A DNA stretch of 64,000 nt, taken from Burkholderiaceae bacterium. Its GTDB lineage: Bacteria; Pseudomonadota; Gammaproteobacteria; Burkholderiales; Burkholderiaceae_C. Where the stretch lies: NCBI GenBank assembly GCA_913776825.1, contig CAJYPV010000015.1, positions 62,001 to 126,000 on the forward strand. Direction: 5' to 3'. Under the pieces are notes generated by a model that was not told the origin of the DNA, made no database searches, and worked only from the letters and a program-made list of their open reading frames with translations. Position numbers and translations under genes: made by a program. Shown piece after piece: positions 48,349 to 56,385 of the stretch (its first letter is position 1; each line of letters opens with the position of its first letter).

Positions 48349-49359
48349 ATGTCGCTCCGATCCGCTTCCCCTTCTTTCTCCCCGCCGGCATCGACCGCCG
48401 AGGACCATTCTGATGCGCGCCGAGTCGAGGCACCGGCCCGGATCCACGCACCCGCTCATCCCCTGACGGCCGACGAGTGGACTGCCTGGCTGGCCGGCTG
48501 GTTCACCTTGCTGGGGCTGCCCCCGCGCGATCTGGCGAATGACGCGCTGAGCTCGCCGCCGTCGGCGCGCTGGCAAGAAGCTGGCGAAGCGCCCGGCGCC
48601 GAGCCGCCGCTTGCGATGGTGTTCGCGCCGCATCCGGATGACGAGTGCATCGTCGGCGCCCTGCCCCTGCGCTTGCGTCAGGAGGCGGGCTGGCGGGTGT
48701 GCAATGTGGCGGTCACGCTGGGCAGTCGCGAGGACCGTCGCGCCCAGCGCTGGGACGAGCTGCAGGCGGCGTGCGAGGTGCTGGCGTTCGATCTGCATCG
48801 AATGACCGAGAGCGGCTTCGAGCAGATCAAGCCCGAGTCGGCCGACGCACAAACACCGTTGTGGCAATCGCAGGTGCGAGAGACCGCCGCCTTGCTGGCC
48901 GCGCACCGGCCGGCGCTGGTGCTGCTGCCGCATGCGGGGGACGGCATCCCGACCCACATCGGCGTCCATCGCCTGGTCACCGAAGCGCTGCAGCAGGCGC
49001 GGCTGACGACCGTCGTGGCGCAGACCGAGTTCTGGGCCACGCAAGCAGCGCCCAACTGCCTGATCGAGACCGGCCTGCGCGACACCGCGCGCCTGGTGCA
49101 GGCGCTGGCCTGCCATGTCGGCGAAATCGAGCGCAACCCCTACCATCGGCGCCTGCCCGCCTGGATGGCCGACAACGTGCGGCGCGGCGGCGAATTGCTC
49201 GCCGGCCCCGGCCAGACGCCGCCGCCGTTCGGCTTCGGCACGCTGTACCGCCTCACCCGCTGGGAGGCCGGCCAGGCGTCGCACGACCTGCCGCCGACCT
49301 TCAGCAGTTGCGAGCAGCCGCTGGCGGTGTCCACGCTGTTCTCCTCCGATCGTTCCTGA
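48349..49359 (+). CDS. PIG-L family (GlcNAc-type) deacetylase
   Basis: This 336-residue metal-dependent deacetylase has VFAPHPDDECIVGALPLRL, the PHPDDE zinc motif, and a downstream HIGVHRLVTEAL with the third ligand His. Family substrates include N-acetylglucosaminyl conjugates. The N-terminal 80 residues are non-conserved. It is followed 18 bp later by an aspartoacylase-like gene on the same strand, suggesting an operon of two hydrolases acting on amide-linked acyl groups. Confidence 0.9.
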   Translation: MSLRSASPSFSPPASTAEDHSDARRVEAPARIHAPAHPLTADEWTAWLAGWFTLLGLPPRDLANDALSSPPSARWQEAGEAPGAEPPLAMVFAPHPDDECIVGALPLRLRQEAGWRVCNVAVTLGSREDRRAQRWDELQAACEVLAFDLHRMTESGFEQIKPESADAQTPLWQSQVRETAALLAAHRPALVLLPHAGDGIPTHIGVHRLVTEALQQARLTTVVAQTEFWATQAAPNCLIETGLRDTARLVQALACHVGEIERNPYHRRLPAWMADNVRRGGELLAGPGQTPPPFGFGTLYRLTRWEAGQASHDLPPTFSSCEQPLAVSTLFSSDRS

Positions 49360-49377
49360 CCGACGTCCGCCCCGACC

Positions 49378-50385
49378 ATGACCTTCGCGCCGACCCCGAA
49401 CCCGCCCCCCACCCCCACCCATCTCCGCATTCATCAGTTCGCCGGCCTGAAGCCCGGCCCTCGCCTGCTGGTCACCGCCGCGGTGCACGGCAATGAGGTG
49501 GCCGGCGTCGGCGCGATCCAGCGGGTGATGGCGATGATCGACAGCGGCGCGCTGACCCTGCTCAAGGGCACGCTGACGATGATCCCGATCGTCAATCCGT
49601 TGGCGCATCGGCTGCAGCGCCGCGAAGGCGACCGCAACCTGAACCGCAACCTGCGGGTGAATCCGATTCCGCAGGACTTCGAGGACCGCGTCGCCAACCT
49701 TCTGTGCCCCTGGCTGGCCGACAGCGATGTGCTGCTGGACCTGCACAGCTTCAACAATCCCGGCCCGGCGTTTGCGATGCTCGGCCCGCGCGACAACGAT
49801 GGCGACCTCGAGCCCTTCCGCCACCAGGCCGCCGAGAGCGCGCTGGCGCTGGCCGTGGGCACCAGCCGGATCGTGGAAGGCTGGCTGTCGACCTATGCGC
49901 TGGGCCTGAAGCGCCGCGCGGAACACGCCGGTGACGGCTCGCGCCGCATGGCCCTGCAGCAGGACCCGCATTACGGCGTCGGCACCACCGAATACATGCG
50001 CAGCCAGGGCGGCTACTGCATCACGCTGGAATGCGGTCAGCATGCCGATCCGCAAGGACCGGAGGTCGCCTTCAAGGCCATCCTCCGCACGCTGGCGCTG
50101 CTGGGCATGGTCGCTGCGGATCAGGTCGACCTGGCGGATCCGAACCGGCCGGTCGAACTGCTGCAGCTGTATGAGGTGATCGATCGCGCCCATGCGCAGG
50201 ATCGATTCGAGCGCGAGTGGGCGAGCTTCGATCCGATCGAGCAAGGTCAGCGCATCGGCACGCGCGCTGATGGCACGCCGGTGCTGGCGCCCTTCAGCGG
50301 CCGGATCGTCTTCCCCAACAGCCGGGCCGAGCCCGGGCAGGAATGGTTCTATCTGGCAAAGCCCAGCGACCGCGTGTTGACTTGA
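49378..50385 (+). CDS. Succinylglutamate desuccinylase/aspartoacylase family metallo-deacylase
   Basis: This 335-residue M14-like enzyme carries the zinc motif AAVHGNEVAGV (H-x-x-E), NRNLRVNP and LLDLHSFNNP for the third ligand. YCITLECGQHADP carries the catalytic Glu region. A C-terminal beta domain includes VLAPFSGRIVFPN. It hydrolyses an N-acyl amino acid or similar amide; the substrate is unknown. It is likely co-transcribed with the PIG-L deacetylase and lies 22 bp before the DsbA-like gene. Confidence 0.9.
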   Translation: MTFAPTPNPPPTPTHLRIHQFAGLKPGPRLLVTAAVHGNEVAGVGAIQRVMAMIDSGALTLLKGTLTMIPIVNPLAHRLQRREGDRNLNRNLRVNPIPQDFEDRVANLLCPWLADSDVLLDLHSFNNPGPAFAMLGPRDNDGDLEPFRHQAAESALALAVGTSRIVEGWLSTYALGLKRRAEHAGDGSRRMALQQDPHYGVGTTEYMRSQGGYCITLECGQHADPQGPEVAFKAILRTLALLGMVAADQVDLADPNRPVELLQLYEVIDRAHAQDRFEREWASFDPIEQGQRIGTRADGTPVLAPFSGRIVFPNSRAEPGQEWFYLAKPSDRVLT

Positions 50386-50407
50386 GCCTCGGGCTAGAGT
50401 GGCGGGC

Positions 50408-51115
50408 ATGAACGACATCACCGCCACCCCCAGCCCTGCCAACGATCCGGACGCGATCCGCATCGACTTCGTGTCCGACGTCGCCTGCCCATGGTGCGCG
50501 GTGGGATTGAAGTCCCTGGAAACCGCGCTGCAGCGCGTGCCGGACTTGAAGGTCGACCTGCACTTCCAGCCCTTCGAGCTGAATCCGCAGATGCCGCCCG
50601 AAGGCGAAGACATCAACGAGCACCTGACCCGCAAATACGGCTCCACGCCGGAACAGCGCACCCAGATTCGCGAGCATCTGCGCCAGCGCGGCGAGTCGGT
50701 CGGCTTCACCTTCACCGAGGGTGCGCGCAGCCGCATCTGGAACACCTTCGATGCGCATCGGCTGCTGCATTGGGCCGGTCAACAATCGCCCGCGGCTCAA
50801 CGCGATCTGAAGCTGGCGCTGCTGACCGCCTATCACACCGAAGGCCGCAATCCGGGCGACCGCGAGGTGCTGCTGAAGACCGTCACCGATCTCGGCCTGG
50901 ACAGCGCCGAAGCCGCCCGCGTGATCGACAGCGACCAATACGCGGATGACGTGCGCGAGGCGGAGGCCTTCTGGCAGCAACAGGGCATCAGCTCGGTGCC
51001 GTCGGTGATCATCAACGAGCGCTATCTGGTGCAAGGCGGCCAGCCGCCCGAAGCGTTCGAACAGGCGCTGCGCCGCGTGGCCGCCGAGCAGCGCAAGGCC
51101 GGCCAGCCGGGCTGA
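50408..51115 (+). CDS. FrnE-like DsbA family oxidoreductase
   Basis: This 235-residue thioredoxin-fold protein has FVSDVACPWCAVGLKSLETAL (C-x-x-C, CPWC) and the C-terminal cis-Pro region ISSVPSVIINERYLVQGGQPPEAF. There is no signal peptide, so it is cytoplasmic like FrnE/2-hydroxychromene isomerase-type proteins. ATG at 50408 is used instead of GTG at 50399. It probably acts as a disulfide isomerase or in polyketide/oxidative-stress chemistry. Confidence 0.92.
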   Translation: MNDITATPSPANDPDAIRIDFVSDVACPWCAVGLKSLETALQRVPDLKVDLHFQPFELNPQMPPEGEDINEHLTRKYGSTPEQRTQIREHLRQRGESVGFTFTEGARSRIWNTFDAHRLLHWAGQQSPAAQRDLKLALLTAYHTEGRNPGDREVLLKTVTDLGLDSAEAARVIDSDQYADDVREAEAFWQQQGISSVPSVIINERYLVQGGQPPEAFEQALRRVAAEQRKAGQPG

Positions 51116-51123
51116 CCGGCACG

Positions 51124-51144
51124 CGCGGGCCTGATCGGCCCGCG
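51124..51144 (+). terminator. Hairpin after the DsbA-like gene
   Basis: CGCGGGCC (51124-51131) pairs with GGCCCGCG (51137-51144) around a 5-nt loop, 9 bp past the stop. It has no T run; with the T-tailed hairpin 120 bp further it may form a two-part transcript end. Confidence 0.45.
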
Positions 51145-51266
51145 TGCGGTCCACGCGCGGTCCACGCCGTCGGCGACCGCTTGAAAAAACCTGCAACAGC
51201 CGACGCAACTGGGACTAACCGAGGGTCGGCCGGCGGTCAGACCTGAGACAATCCACAGGTCGTGTC

Positions 51267-51306
51267 ATCGGGGCCCGCGTTCACTGCCGGCCCCGATTGT
51301 TTTTTT
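51267..51306 (+). terminator. Rho-independent terminator
   Basis: ATCGGGGCC (51267-51275) pairs with GGCCCCGAT (51289-51297), followed by TG and a run of seven T. It lies 150 bp after the DsbA-like gene and would end the PIG-L/deacylase/DsbA transcript. Confidence 0.88.
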
Positions 51307-51496
51307 CCCGAGGCGGGTGCGCTGTGGGGTGTGCCTGAACGTTCGTGAGCCCCATCTGGCGCTCCCGGAGGCTCAGGCGGCCGCGCTGTTCGCGCGGTGG
51401 CTGGTGTGATGCCGGCTGGCCGACCTGGCGTGCCGATTCGGGGTCCTCTCGCTTGAAGCGCCGAGCTTTGAGCGTTTTGCGTTTGCAGTCCCGCCC

Positions 51497-52513
51497 ATGT
51501 TCAAGAACCTGATCATTTACCGCATCGCCAATGACTGGCAGCCCAACGCCGACGCGCTGGAAGACGCGCTGGAGCAGGAACGTTTCAAGCCCTGCGGCGC
51601 CACCGAAGCGCTGTCCGCCGGCTGGGTGCCGCCGCGTGGCGAGCCGGGCGCCCGGCTGCTGGAAGACATCGATGGCCACTGGCTGCTGAGCCTGCGTCTG
51701 GAAAAGCGCGTGCTGCCGGGCTCGGTGGTGCGCGAGCATGTCGAAGAAATGATGGAGCGGATCGAGCAGGAAACCGGCCGCCGCCCCGGCAAGAAGCAAC
51801 AGCGTGATCTGAAGGATCAGGCGACCCAGGAACTGCTGCCGCGCGCGTTCACGCTGCAGTCGCATCTGCGGGTGTGGATCTCGCCCAAGCAGGGCTTGTT
51901 GATGGTGGATGCCGGCTCGATCGGCAAGGCCGACGAGCTGATCAGTCTGCTGGTGAAGGCGGATTCCTCGATCAATCTGCATCTGCTGCAGAGCGCCGAA
52001 TCGCCGGCGGCCTGCATGGCGGCGTGGCTGATGGACGGCGTGCCGCCCGCGGACTTCGTCATCGACCGGGATTGCGAGCTCAAGGCTGCCGATGAAATGA
52101 AGGCCGCGGTGCGTTATGCCCGCCACAACCTGGACACCGATGAGGTCAAGGCCCATCTGACCAGCGGCAAGATGCCCACCCGTCTGGCCATGACCTGGCG
52201 CGAGCGGGTGTCCTTCACCCTCACCGACACGCTGCAGATCAAGGGCATCAAGTTCCTGGACATCGTCTTCGATGGCCGCGACAAGCCCGCCAAGGATGAG
52301 GCCTTCGACGTCGACGCCGCGCTCGCCACCGGCGAGCTGAGCGGGCTGATTCCGGAGCTGGTCGAAGGCCTGGGCGGCGAGCTGGACTTCATCGGCCAAT
52401 CCGCCAAGATCGCCGCGGAGCATGCACCGGCCGCGAAGCCGGCCAGCGCGCCGGCCAAGCAGGCCGATGACCTGGCCACGGCGGAGATCACCGAGTCCGC
52501 GCCTTGGGATTGA
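51497..52513 (+). CDS. rdgC: Recombination-associated protein RdgC
   Basis: This 338-residue protein forms a ring-shaped dimer on double-stranded DNA and modulates RecA. It starts MFKNLIIYRIANDW and has SLRLEKRVLPGSVVREHVEE, GKKQQRDLKDQATQELLPRAF and QSHLRVWISPKQGLLMVDAGS, all RdgC hallmarks, at about the usual length (303 in E. coli) plus an Ala/Lys-rich C-terminal tail. It is monocistronic between two T-tailed terminators. Confidence 0.96.
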   Translation: MFKNLIIYRIANDWQPNADALEDALEQERFKPCGATEALSAGWVPPRGEPGARLLEDIDGHWLLSLRLEKRVLPGSVVREHVEEMMERIEQETGRRPGKKQQRDLKDQATQELLPRAFTLQSHLRVWISPKQGLLMVDAGSIGKADELISLLVKADSSINLHLLQSAESPAACMAAWLMDGVPPADFVIDRDCELKAADEMKAAVRYARHNLDTDEVKAHLTSGKMPTRLAMTWRERVSFTLTDTLQIKGIKFLDIVFDGRDKPAKDEAFDVDAALATGELSGLIPELVEGLGGELDFIGQSAKIAAEHAPAAKPASAPAKQADDLATAEITESAPWD

Positions 52514-52590
52514 ACGTCGGATTCCGGCAGCGCTGAGCGCCGACGAGCGTCGTCAAGAGCCGCCAAGAACCGCCAAGAACCGTTCGATCA

Positions 52591-52624
52591 GGGCGCCGAT
52601 GGACCGCATCGGCGCCCTTTTTTT
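52591..52624. terminator. Rho-independent terminator after rdgC
   Basis: GGGCGCCGATG (52591-52601) pairs with CATCGGCGCCC (52607-52617) around a 5-nt loop, followed by seven T. It sits between convergent rdgC and the methyltransferase gene. Just upstream, CCGCCAAGAA is repeated in tandem. Confidence 0.93.
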
Positions 52625-52633
52625 GCGAGCGAT

Positions 52634-53215
52634 CTAAAACAGATCGCGCTGCTCGCCGACCTGCTGGCCGGTGGCCCTCGCTTCGATGGCGAGCAGCTTG
52701 AGCTTGGTCGCCACCCCACCGGCGGCGGAGAAACCCGTCAGGTTCGCGCCCTTCCCTGCGGATGGACTGCCCATGACGCGATGGCAAGGCACGATCGGCG
52801 CGAACGGGTTGCGTCCTTCCGCCCGGCCGACGGCGCGCGCCGCGCCGGGTTGTCCCAACTGCGCGGCCACCTCGCCGTAGGTCATCGTGCGGCCCACGCG
52901 AATCCGGCGGGTGAAGGCCAGAACCTGGCGCTCGAAGCTGGGGATGGCGGTATCGTCCAGCGGGATCTCGAGCAGATCGCGCGGCTCGCCGGCCAACAGC
53001 GCGCGCACGCCGTCGCAAGCCGCCTGAGCAAAGCCGGGCAACTGGTCGGCGGTCATCACTTCCCGCGCGTTGGGGAAACGCACGCGCATGCGGTCACGGG
53101 TGGCCGCAGCGCTCTCTTCCGGCAATTGCGATCCGACGATGGCGCGCTCATGCCAGGCGATGCCGCAACTGCCCAGCGCCGTCGCATAGACGTGAAAGAA
53201 GACGTCGGCGCTCAT
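52634..53215 (-). CDS. Methylated-DNA--protein-cysteine S-methyltransferase (Ogt-like)
   Basis: This 193-residue DNA repair protein removes methyl groups from O6-methylguanine onto its own cysteine. GRNPFAPIVPCHRVMGS contains the acceptor Cys144 in PCHR, and VGRTMTYGEVAAQLG is the conserved wing helix. A short variable insertion follows the active site (SPSAGKGANLTGFSAAGG). ATG at 53215 starts the fold; upstream in-frame sequence is low complexity. It converges on rdgC. Confidence 0.93.
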   Translation of the reverse strand: MSADVFFHVYATALGSCGIAWHERAIVGSQLPEESAAATRDRMRVRFPNAREVMTADQLPGFAQAACDGVRALLAGEPRDLLEIPLDDTAIPSFERQVLAFTRRIRVGRTMTYGEVAAQLGQPGAARAVGRAEGRNPFAPIVPCHRVMGSPSAGKGANLTGFSAAGGVATKLKLLAIEARATGQQVGEQRDLF

Positions 53216-53353
53216 GAGCGGCCTTCTCTCGGAGCGATCGACCCGGTCCAGCGCCGCAGCGGTGGCCGTCGCGACGGCAATTGAACCTCGATGGCCATCG
53301 ACGGCCTCAGGCTGCGGCGCCATCGATCCGGGCGATGCATTCGCGTCGCCGTC

Positions 53354-54406
53354 TCAGACCGAGACCGGCGCCTGAAAGGCGGGATGCTGGGCGGCGATCT
53401 CCGCAGCCGTCAAACGCGCCTGGGTGGCCATGGCGGCGACCTCGCGCGGAGACAGCGTCTTGAGCTTGTGGTCCGACCAGACCTGCCGCCAGCGGCGCGC
53501 GCCAGGCAGGCCGTTCCACAGCCCCAACGCATGGCGCATCGCCTGCGACCACGGGCGGCCGGCGGCGACCTGGCGATCCAGATAGTCCAGCCACAGCGCC
53601 TCGACCGCCTCGCGGCTCGCGGCGGTGGGCGTGGCCTCGCCGAAGAAGCGTTGATCCCAGCCGATCATCTGCCATGGCTCGTGATACGCCTGGCGGCCGA
53701 TCATCACGCCGTCGACATGCTGCAGCTGCTCGGCGATCTCGTCGTCGGTCTTGATGCCGCCGTTGATGGCGATGGTCAGCCGGGGAAATTCGCGCTTGAG
53801 CCGATGGACCAGTTCATAACGCAGCGGCGGGATGTCGCGGTTTTCCTTCGGCGACAGGCCTTGCAGCCAAGCGTTGCGCGCATGGACGATGAACACCTCG
53901 CAGCCGGCCTCGGCGACGGTGCCGACGAAGTCGCGCACGAAGTCGTAGCTTTCGATCTTGTCGATGCCGATGCGGTGCTTGACGGTGACCGGAATGCGGT
54001 CGACCGCATCCTTCATCGCCTTCACGCCATCGGCGACCAATTGCGGCTCGGCCATCAGGCAGGCGCCGAACGCGCCCCGCTGCACCCGCTCGCTGGGGCA
54101 TCCGCAATTGAGGTTGACTTCGTCGTAGCCCCACTGCTCGGCCAGCTTGGCGCAAGCGGCGAGATCGGCCGGCTCCGAGCCGCCAAGCTGCAACGCGACG
54201 GGATGTTCCTGCTCATTGAAGTCCAGATGCCGGGGCTGGTCGCCATGCAGGATGGCGCCGGTGGTGACCATCTCGGTATAGAGCAGCGTGTGACGCGTCA
54301 GCAGCCGGTGGAAGTAGCGGCAATGGCGGTCGGTCCAGTCGAGCATGGGCGCGACGGACAAGCGCCAGGGGCTGGAAACGGTGGATTCGGCTGACACGTC
54401 GGACAT
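53354..54406 (-). CDS. dusA: tRNA-dihydrouridine(20/20a) synthase
   Basis: This 350-residue FMN enzyme reduces uridine 20/20a in the tRNA D-loop. LSVAPMLDWTDRHCRYFHRLL is the start of the DusA barrel, and LNCGCPSERVQRGAFGACLM carries the catalytic Cys. VTVKHRIGID, FIVHARNAWLQGLSPKENR and INGGIKTDDE are DusA-specific. ATG at 54406 is used; the preceding in-frame codons are Arg/Pro-rich. It is a single gene, divergent from the AbiE pair. Confidence 0.95.
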   Translation of the reverse strand: MSDVSAESTVSSPWRLSVAPMLDWTDRHCRYFHRLLTRHTLLYTEMVTTGAILHGDQPRHLDFNEQEHPVALQLGGSEPADLAACAKLAEQWGYDEVNLNCGCPSERVQRGAFGACLMAEPQLVADGVKAMKDAVDRIPVTVKHRIGIDKIESYDFVRDFVGTVAEAGCEVFIVHARNAWLQGLSPKENRDIPPLRYELVHRLKREFPRLTIAINGGIKTDDEIAEQLQHVDGVMIGRQAYHEPWQMIGWDQRFFGEATPTAASREAVEALWLDYLDRQVAAGRPWSQAMRHALGLWNGLPGARRWRQVWSDHKLKTLSPREVAAMATQARLTAAEIAAQHPAFQAPVSV

Positions 54407-54755
54407 CGGATGGGGGCGCTCGTTGCACGGGTCCACGAGTCCGCGATGGCACGCGTCGCCGGGGAGGCGGGCGGGATGCGCGGATGTCGCGGTGGCTCGC
54501 GCTCGCGGGTTGCTGAGCCGGCGCGGTGGGGGATGGCGGATTATCCCGCTGAACGGCGGGCGAGCGATCCAAAGGGGCTGGAGCGACGCCCCGTCGGCCG
54601 TGAGCGAGCCAGGATATGAGGTTTGCCCCAACGACGTCACCGGGAAGTGCTGCGTGAGCCTCCGCGAAGGCCCGCAGGGCATGAGCGACGGCGCAAAATG
54701 TCAGAAGCTGAGATAAACTTCTGACATCAAAGATTTGCCGTTTGCCCGATCAGCC
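54407..54755. other. Intergenic region between dusA and the AbiE pair
   Basis: This 349-bp gap contains no supported gene. Its right end is less GC-rich and carries the inverted repeat listed next; the left end should contain the dusA promoter. Confidence 0.5.
54698..54727. promoter_or_regulatory. Perfect inverted repeat in the AbiE promoter (probable antitoxin operator)
   Basis: ATGTCAGAAG (54698-54707) and CTTCTGACAT (54718-54727) are exact inverted copies separated by CTGAGATAAA. The repeat lies 29-58 bp upstream of the antitoxin start codon. AbiEi antitoxins bind inverted repeats in their own promoter and repress it cooperatively, so this is the natural operator. The spacer GATAAA could serve as a -10 element. 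Confidence 0.65.
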
Positions 54756-55352
54756 ATGGCCACGCTTCCCCAGTCCATCCTGTCGCATGCCCAGTCGTTG
54801 CCGGAGGGAGGCGTTCTGTCGCCGAAGGAATTCCTGCACCTGGGCAGCCGTGCAGCCGTCGACCAGGCCTTCTCGCGACTCACCAAAGAAGGCCAGTTGC
54901 TTCGCGTGACGCGCGGACGGTATGTCAGGCCCGTCTCGAGCCGGTTCGGGACGCGCGCGCCCGCGCCGGAAAGCGTGGTGGAGTCGCTGGCCGCGCAAAG
55001 CGGGGAGATCGTGACGCCGCATGGCGCGAATGCCGCCAACAGCCTGGGGCTCACCCAGCAGGTGCCCATTCGACAGGTCTATCTGACCTCGGGCCGCAGC
55101 CGCCGATTGAAGCTCGGTCGACATGATGTCTGGGTCAAACATGCGCCAGCGTGGATGCTGGCGCTCGGCACCGGTCAGGCGGGTGCGGCGGTTCGGGCGC
55201 TCGCCTGGATGGGGCCCGAGCATGTGGGTGAGTCGCTCGCCACCCTGCGACGCACCTTGCCCGCTTCCGAATGGCAGACGCTCACTGCGTCCAAAGGCAG
55301 TCTGCCGTCCTGGATGGCGCGAGCGATCGGCGAGGAAGCCATTCGTGGCTGA
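54756..55352 (+). CDS. AbiEi-like (DUF6088) antitoxin of a type IV toxin-antitoxin system
   Basis: This 198-residue protein has an N-terminal winged helix (PEGGVLSPKEFLHLGSRAAV, then QLLRVTRGRYVRP), followed by the AbiEi-type domain with TPHGANAANSLGLTQQVPIR and YLTSGRSRRLKLGRHDVWV. AbiEi proteins neutralise the toxin without lasting contact and repress their promoter. ATG at 54756 is used; an upstream TTG is rejected. Its 3' end overlaps the toxin gene by 8 bp. Adjacent families of this length are common in accessory loci. Confidence 0.88.
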   Translation: MATLPQSILSHAQSLPEGGVLSPKEFLHLGSRAAVDQAFSRLTKEGQLLRVTRGRYVRPVSSRFGTRAPAPESVVESLAAQSGEIVTPHGANAANSLGLTQQVPIRQVYLTSGRSRRLKLGRHDVWVKHAPAWMLALGTGQAGAAVRALAWMGPEHVGESLATLRRTLPASEWQTLTASKGSLPSWMARAIGEEAIRG

Positions 55353-56370
55353 GGCCTATTTCGCGCTCAGCGCGGCGGATCGCGCCGAAGTTCTGGAGGT
55401 GGGACGAGCGTCGAGTGGCCGCCCCGCGCATCTGCTAGAAAAAGACCTGTGGGTGGTCTGGACCCTCGACACCCTGTTCCGGTCACCGCTGTCCGACGAC
55501 CTGACCTTCAAGGGCGGCACGTCCTTGTCGAAGGCCTACCGCATCATCGACCGCTTCTCTGAAGATCTGGATCTGACCTACGACATCCGCAGGCTGATCC
55601 CCGACCTGACCGGTGGCGACACCTTCTTGCCGGCCAATCGCAGCCAGGCGAGCAAGTGGACCAAGGCCGTGCGTGATCGGCTCCCCCACTGGATCGCCGA
55701 GACGGTCCAACCCGTGCTTCAACAGGCGCTGGATCGTCAGCAACTCGATGCCTCGCTGGCGATCGCCGGTGCTGCCAACGACCAGTTGCTGCTGCGCTAC
55801 CCGCCCACCAAACGGGGCACGGGCTATGTGGCACCGGTCATCACGATGGAATTCGGCGGCCGATCCACTGGGGAGCCCCACGCGAAGATGGCGATCTCTT
55901 GCGACATCGACGGTCATGTCACCGGGGTCAGCTTCCCCACCGCCACGCCTGTCGTGATGAGTGTCGCTCGCACCTTCTGGGAGAAGGCCACGGCCACGCA
56001 CGTCTATTGCGCGCAAGGAAGGATCCGCGGCGAGCGCTATGCGAGGCACTGGCACGACCTCGCGGCCATCATGCGAAGCGAGCACTTCAAGGCCGCCATC
56101 GAGAACCGCGACGTTGCTCAGGCGGTGGCTGACCACAAGTCGCACTTCTTCAGCGAAAAGGACGCTGCCGGCGGTGAGGTCGACTATCGAGCCGCTGTCA
56201 GGGGCGACCTTCACATCGTGCCCGAGGGCCCGGCACGCACCGCCCTGGAAGCGGACTACGCCCGCATGCTCGACGATCAGGTCATGGTGGGCGACGCGCT
56301 GCCCTTCGATGAGCTGATGGCGACCTGTCAGGACGTCGCCCTCCGAGCGAACGCTGCAGCGGTGCAGTGA
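55345..56370 (+). CDS. AbiEii/AbiGii nucleotidyltransferase-type toxin
   Basis: This 341-residue protein starts at GTG 55345, with GAGGAA 8 bases upstream, and overlaps the antitoxin stop. LTFKGGTSLSKAYRIIDRFSEDLDLTYD contains the GS-type motif and the D-x-D pair of the nucleotidyltransferase fold. Further blocks are HLLEKDLWVVWTLD near the start, ITMEFGGRSTGEPH and TFWEKATATHVYCAQGR, the conserved AbiEii kinase-like motifs. AbiEii toxins transfer nucleotides to tRNA or other targets and halt growth, giving phage abortive infection in some systems. The reaction here is inferred from the family. Confidence 0.9.
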   Translation: MAEAYFALSAADRAEVLEVGRASSGRPAHLLEKDLWVVWTLDTLFRSPLSDDLTFKGGTSLSKAYRIIDRFSEDLDLTYDIRRLIPDLTGGDTFLPANRSQASKWTKAVRDRLPHWIAETVQPVLQQALDRQQLDASLAIAGAANDQLLLRYPPTKRGTGYVAPVITMEFGGRSTGEPHAKMAISCDIDGHVTGVSFPTATPVVMSVARTFWEKATATHVYCAQGRIRGERYARHWHDLAAIMRSEHFKAAIENRDVAQAVADHKSHFFSEKDAAGGEVDYRAAVRGDLHIVPEGPARTALEADYARMLDDQVMVGDALPFDELMATCQDVALRANAAAVQ

Positions 56371-56385
56371 TTCAGCACGGCCCCA

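Larger units (their letters stand above)
51116..51496. other. Intergenic region between the DsbA-like gene and rdgC
   Basis: This 381-bp gap has no supported gene. It holds a strong hairpin (51124-51144, CGCGGGCC/GGCCCGCG, no T-tract) just after the DsbA-like stop, and a classical terminator at 51267-51306. The rdgC promoter should lie in the last 190 bp. Confidence 0.5.

Noticed and set aside
48280..50745. An 821-codon minus-strand frame opposite the PIG-L and deacylase genes.
   Set aside because: No recognisable domain and an abnormal Arg/Gln/Gly composition; the plus strand carries intact catalytic motifs.
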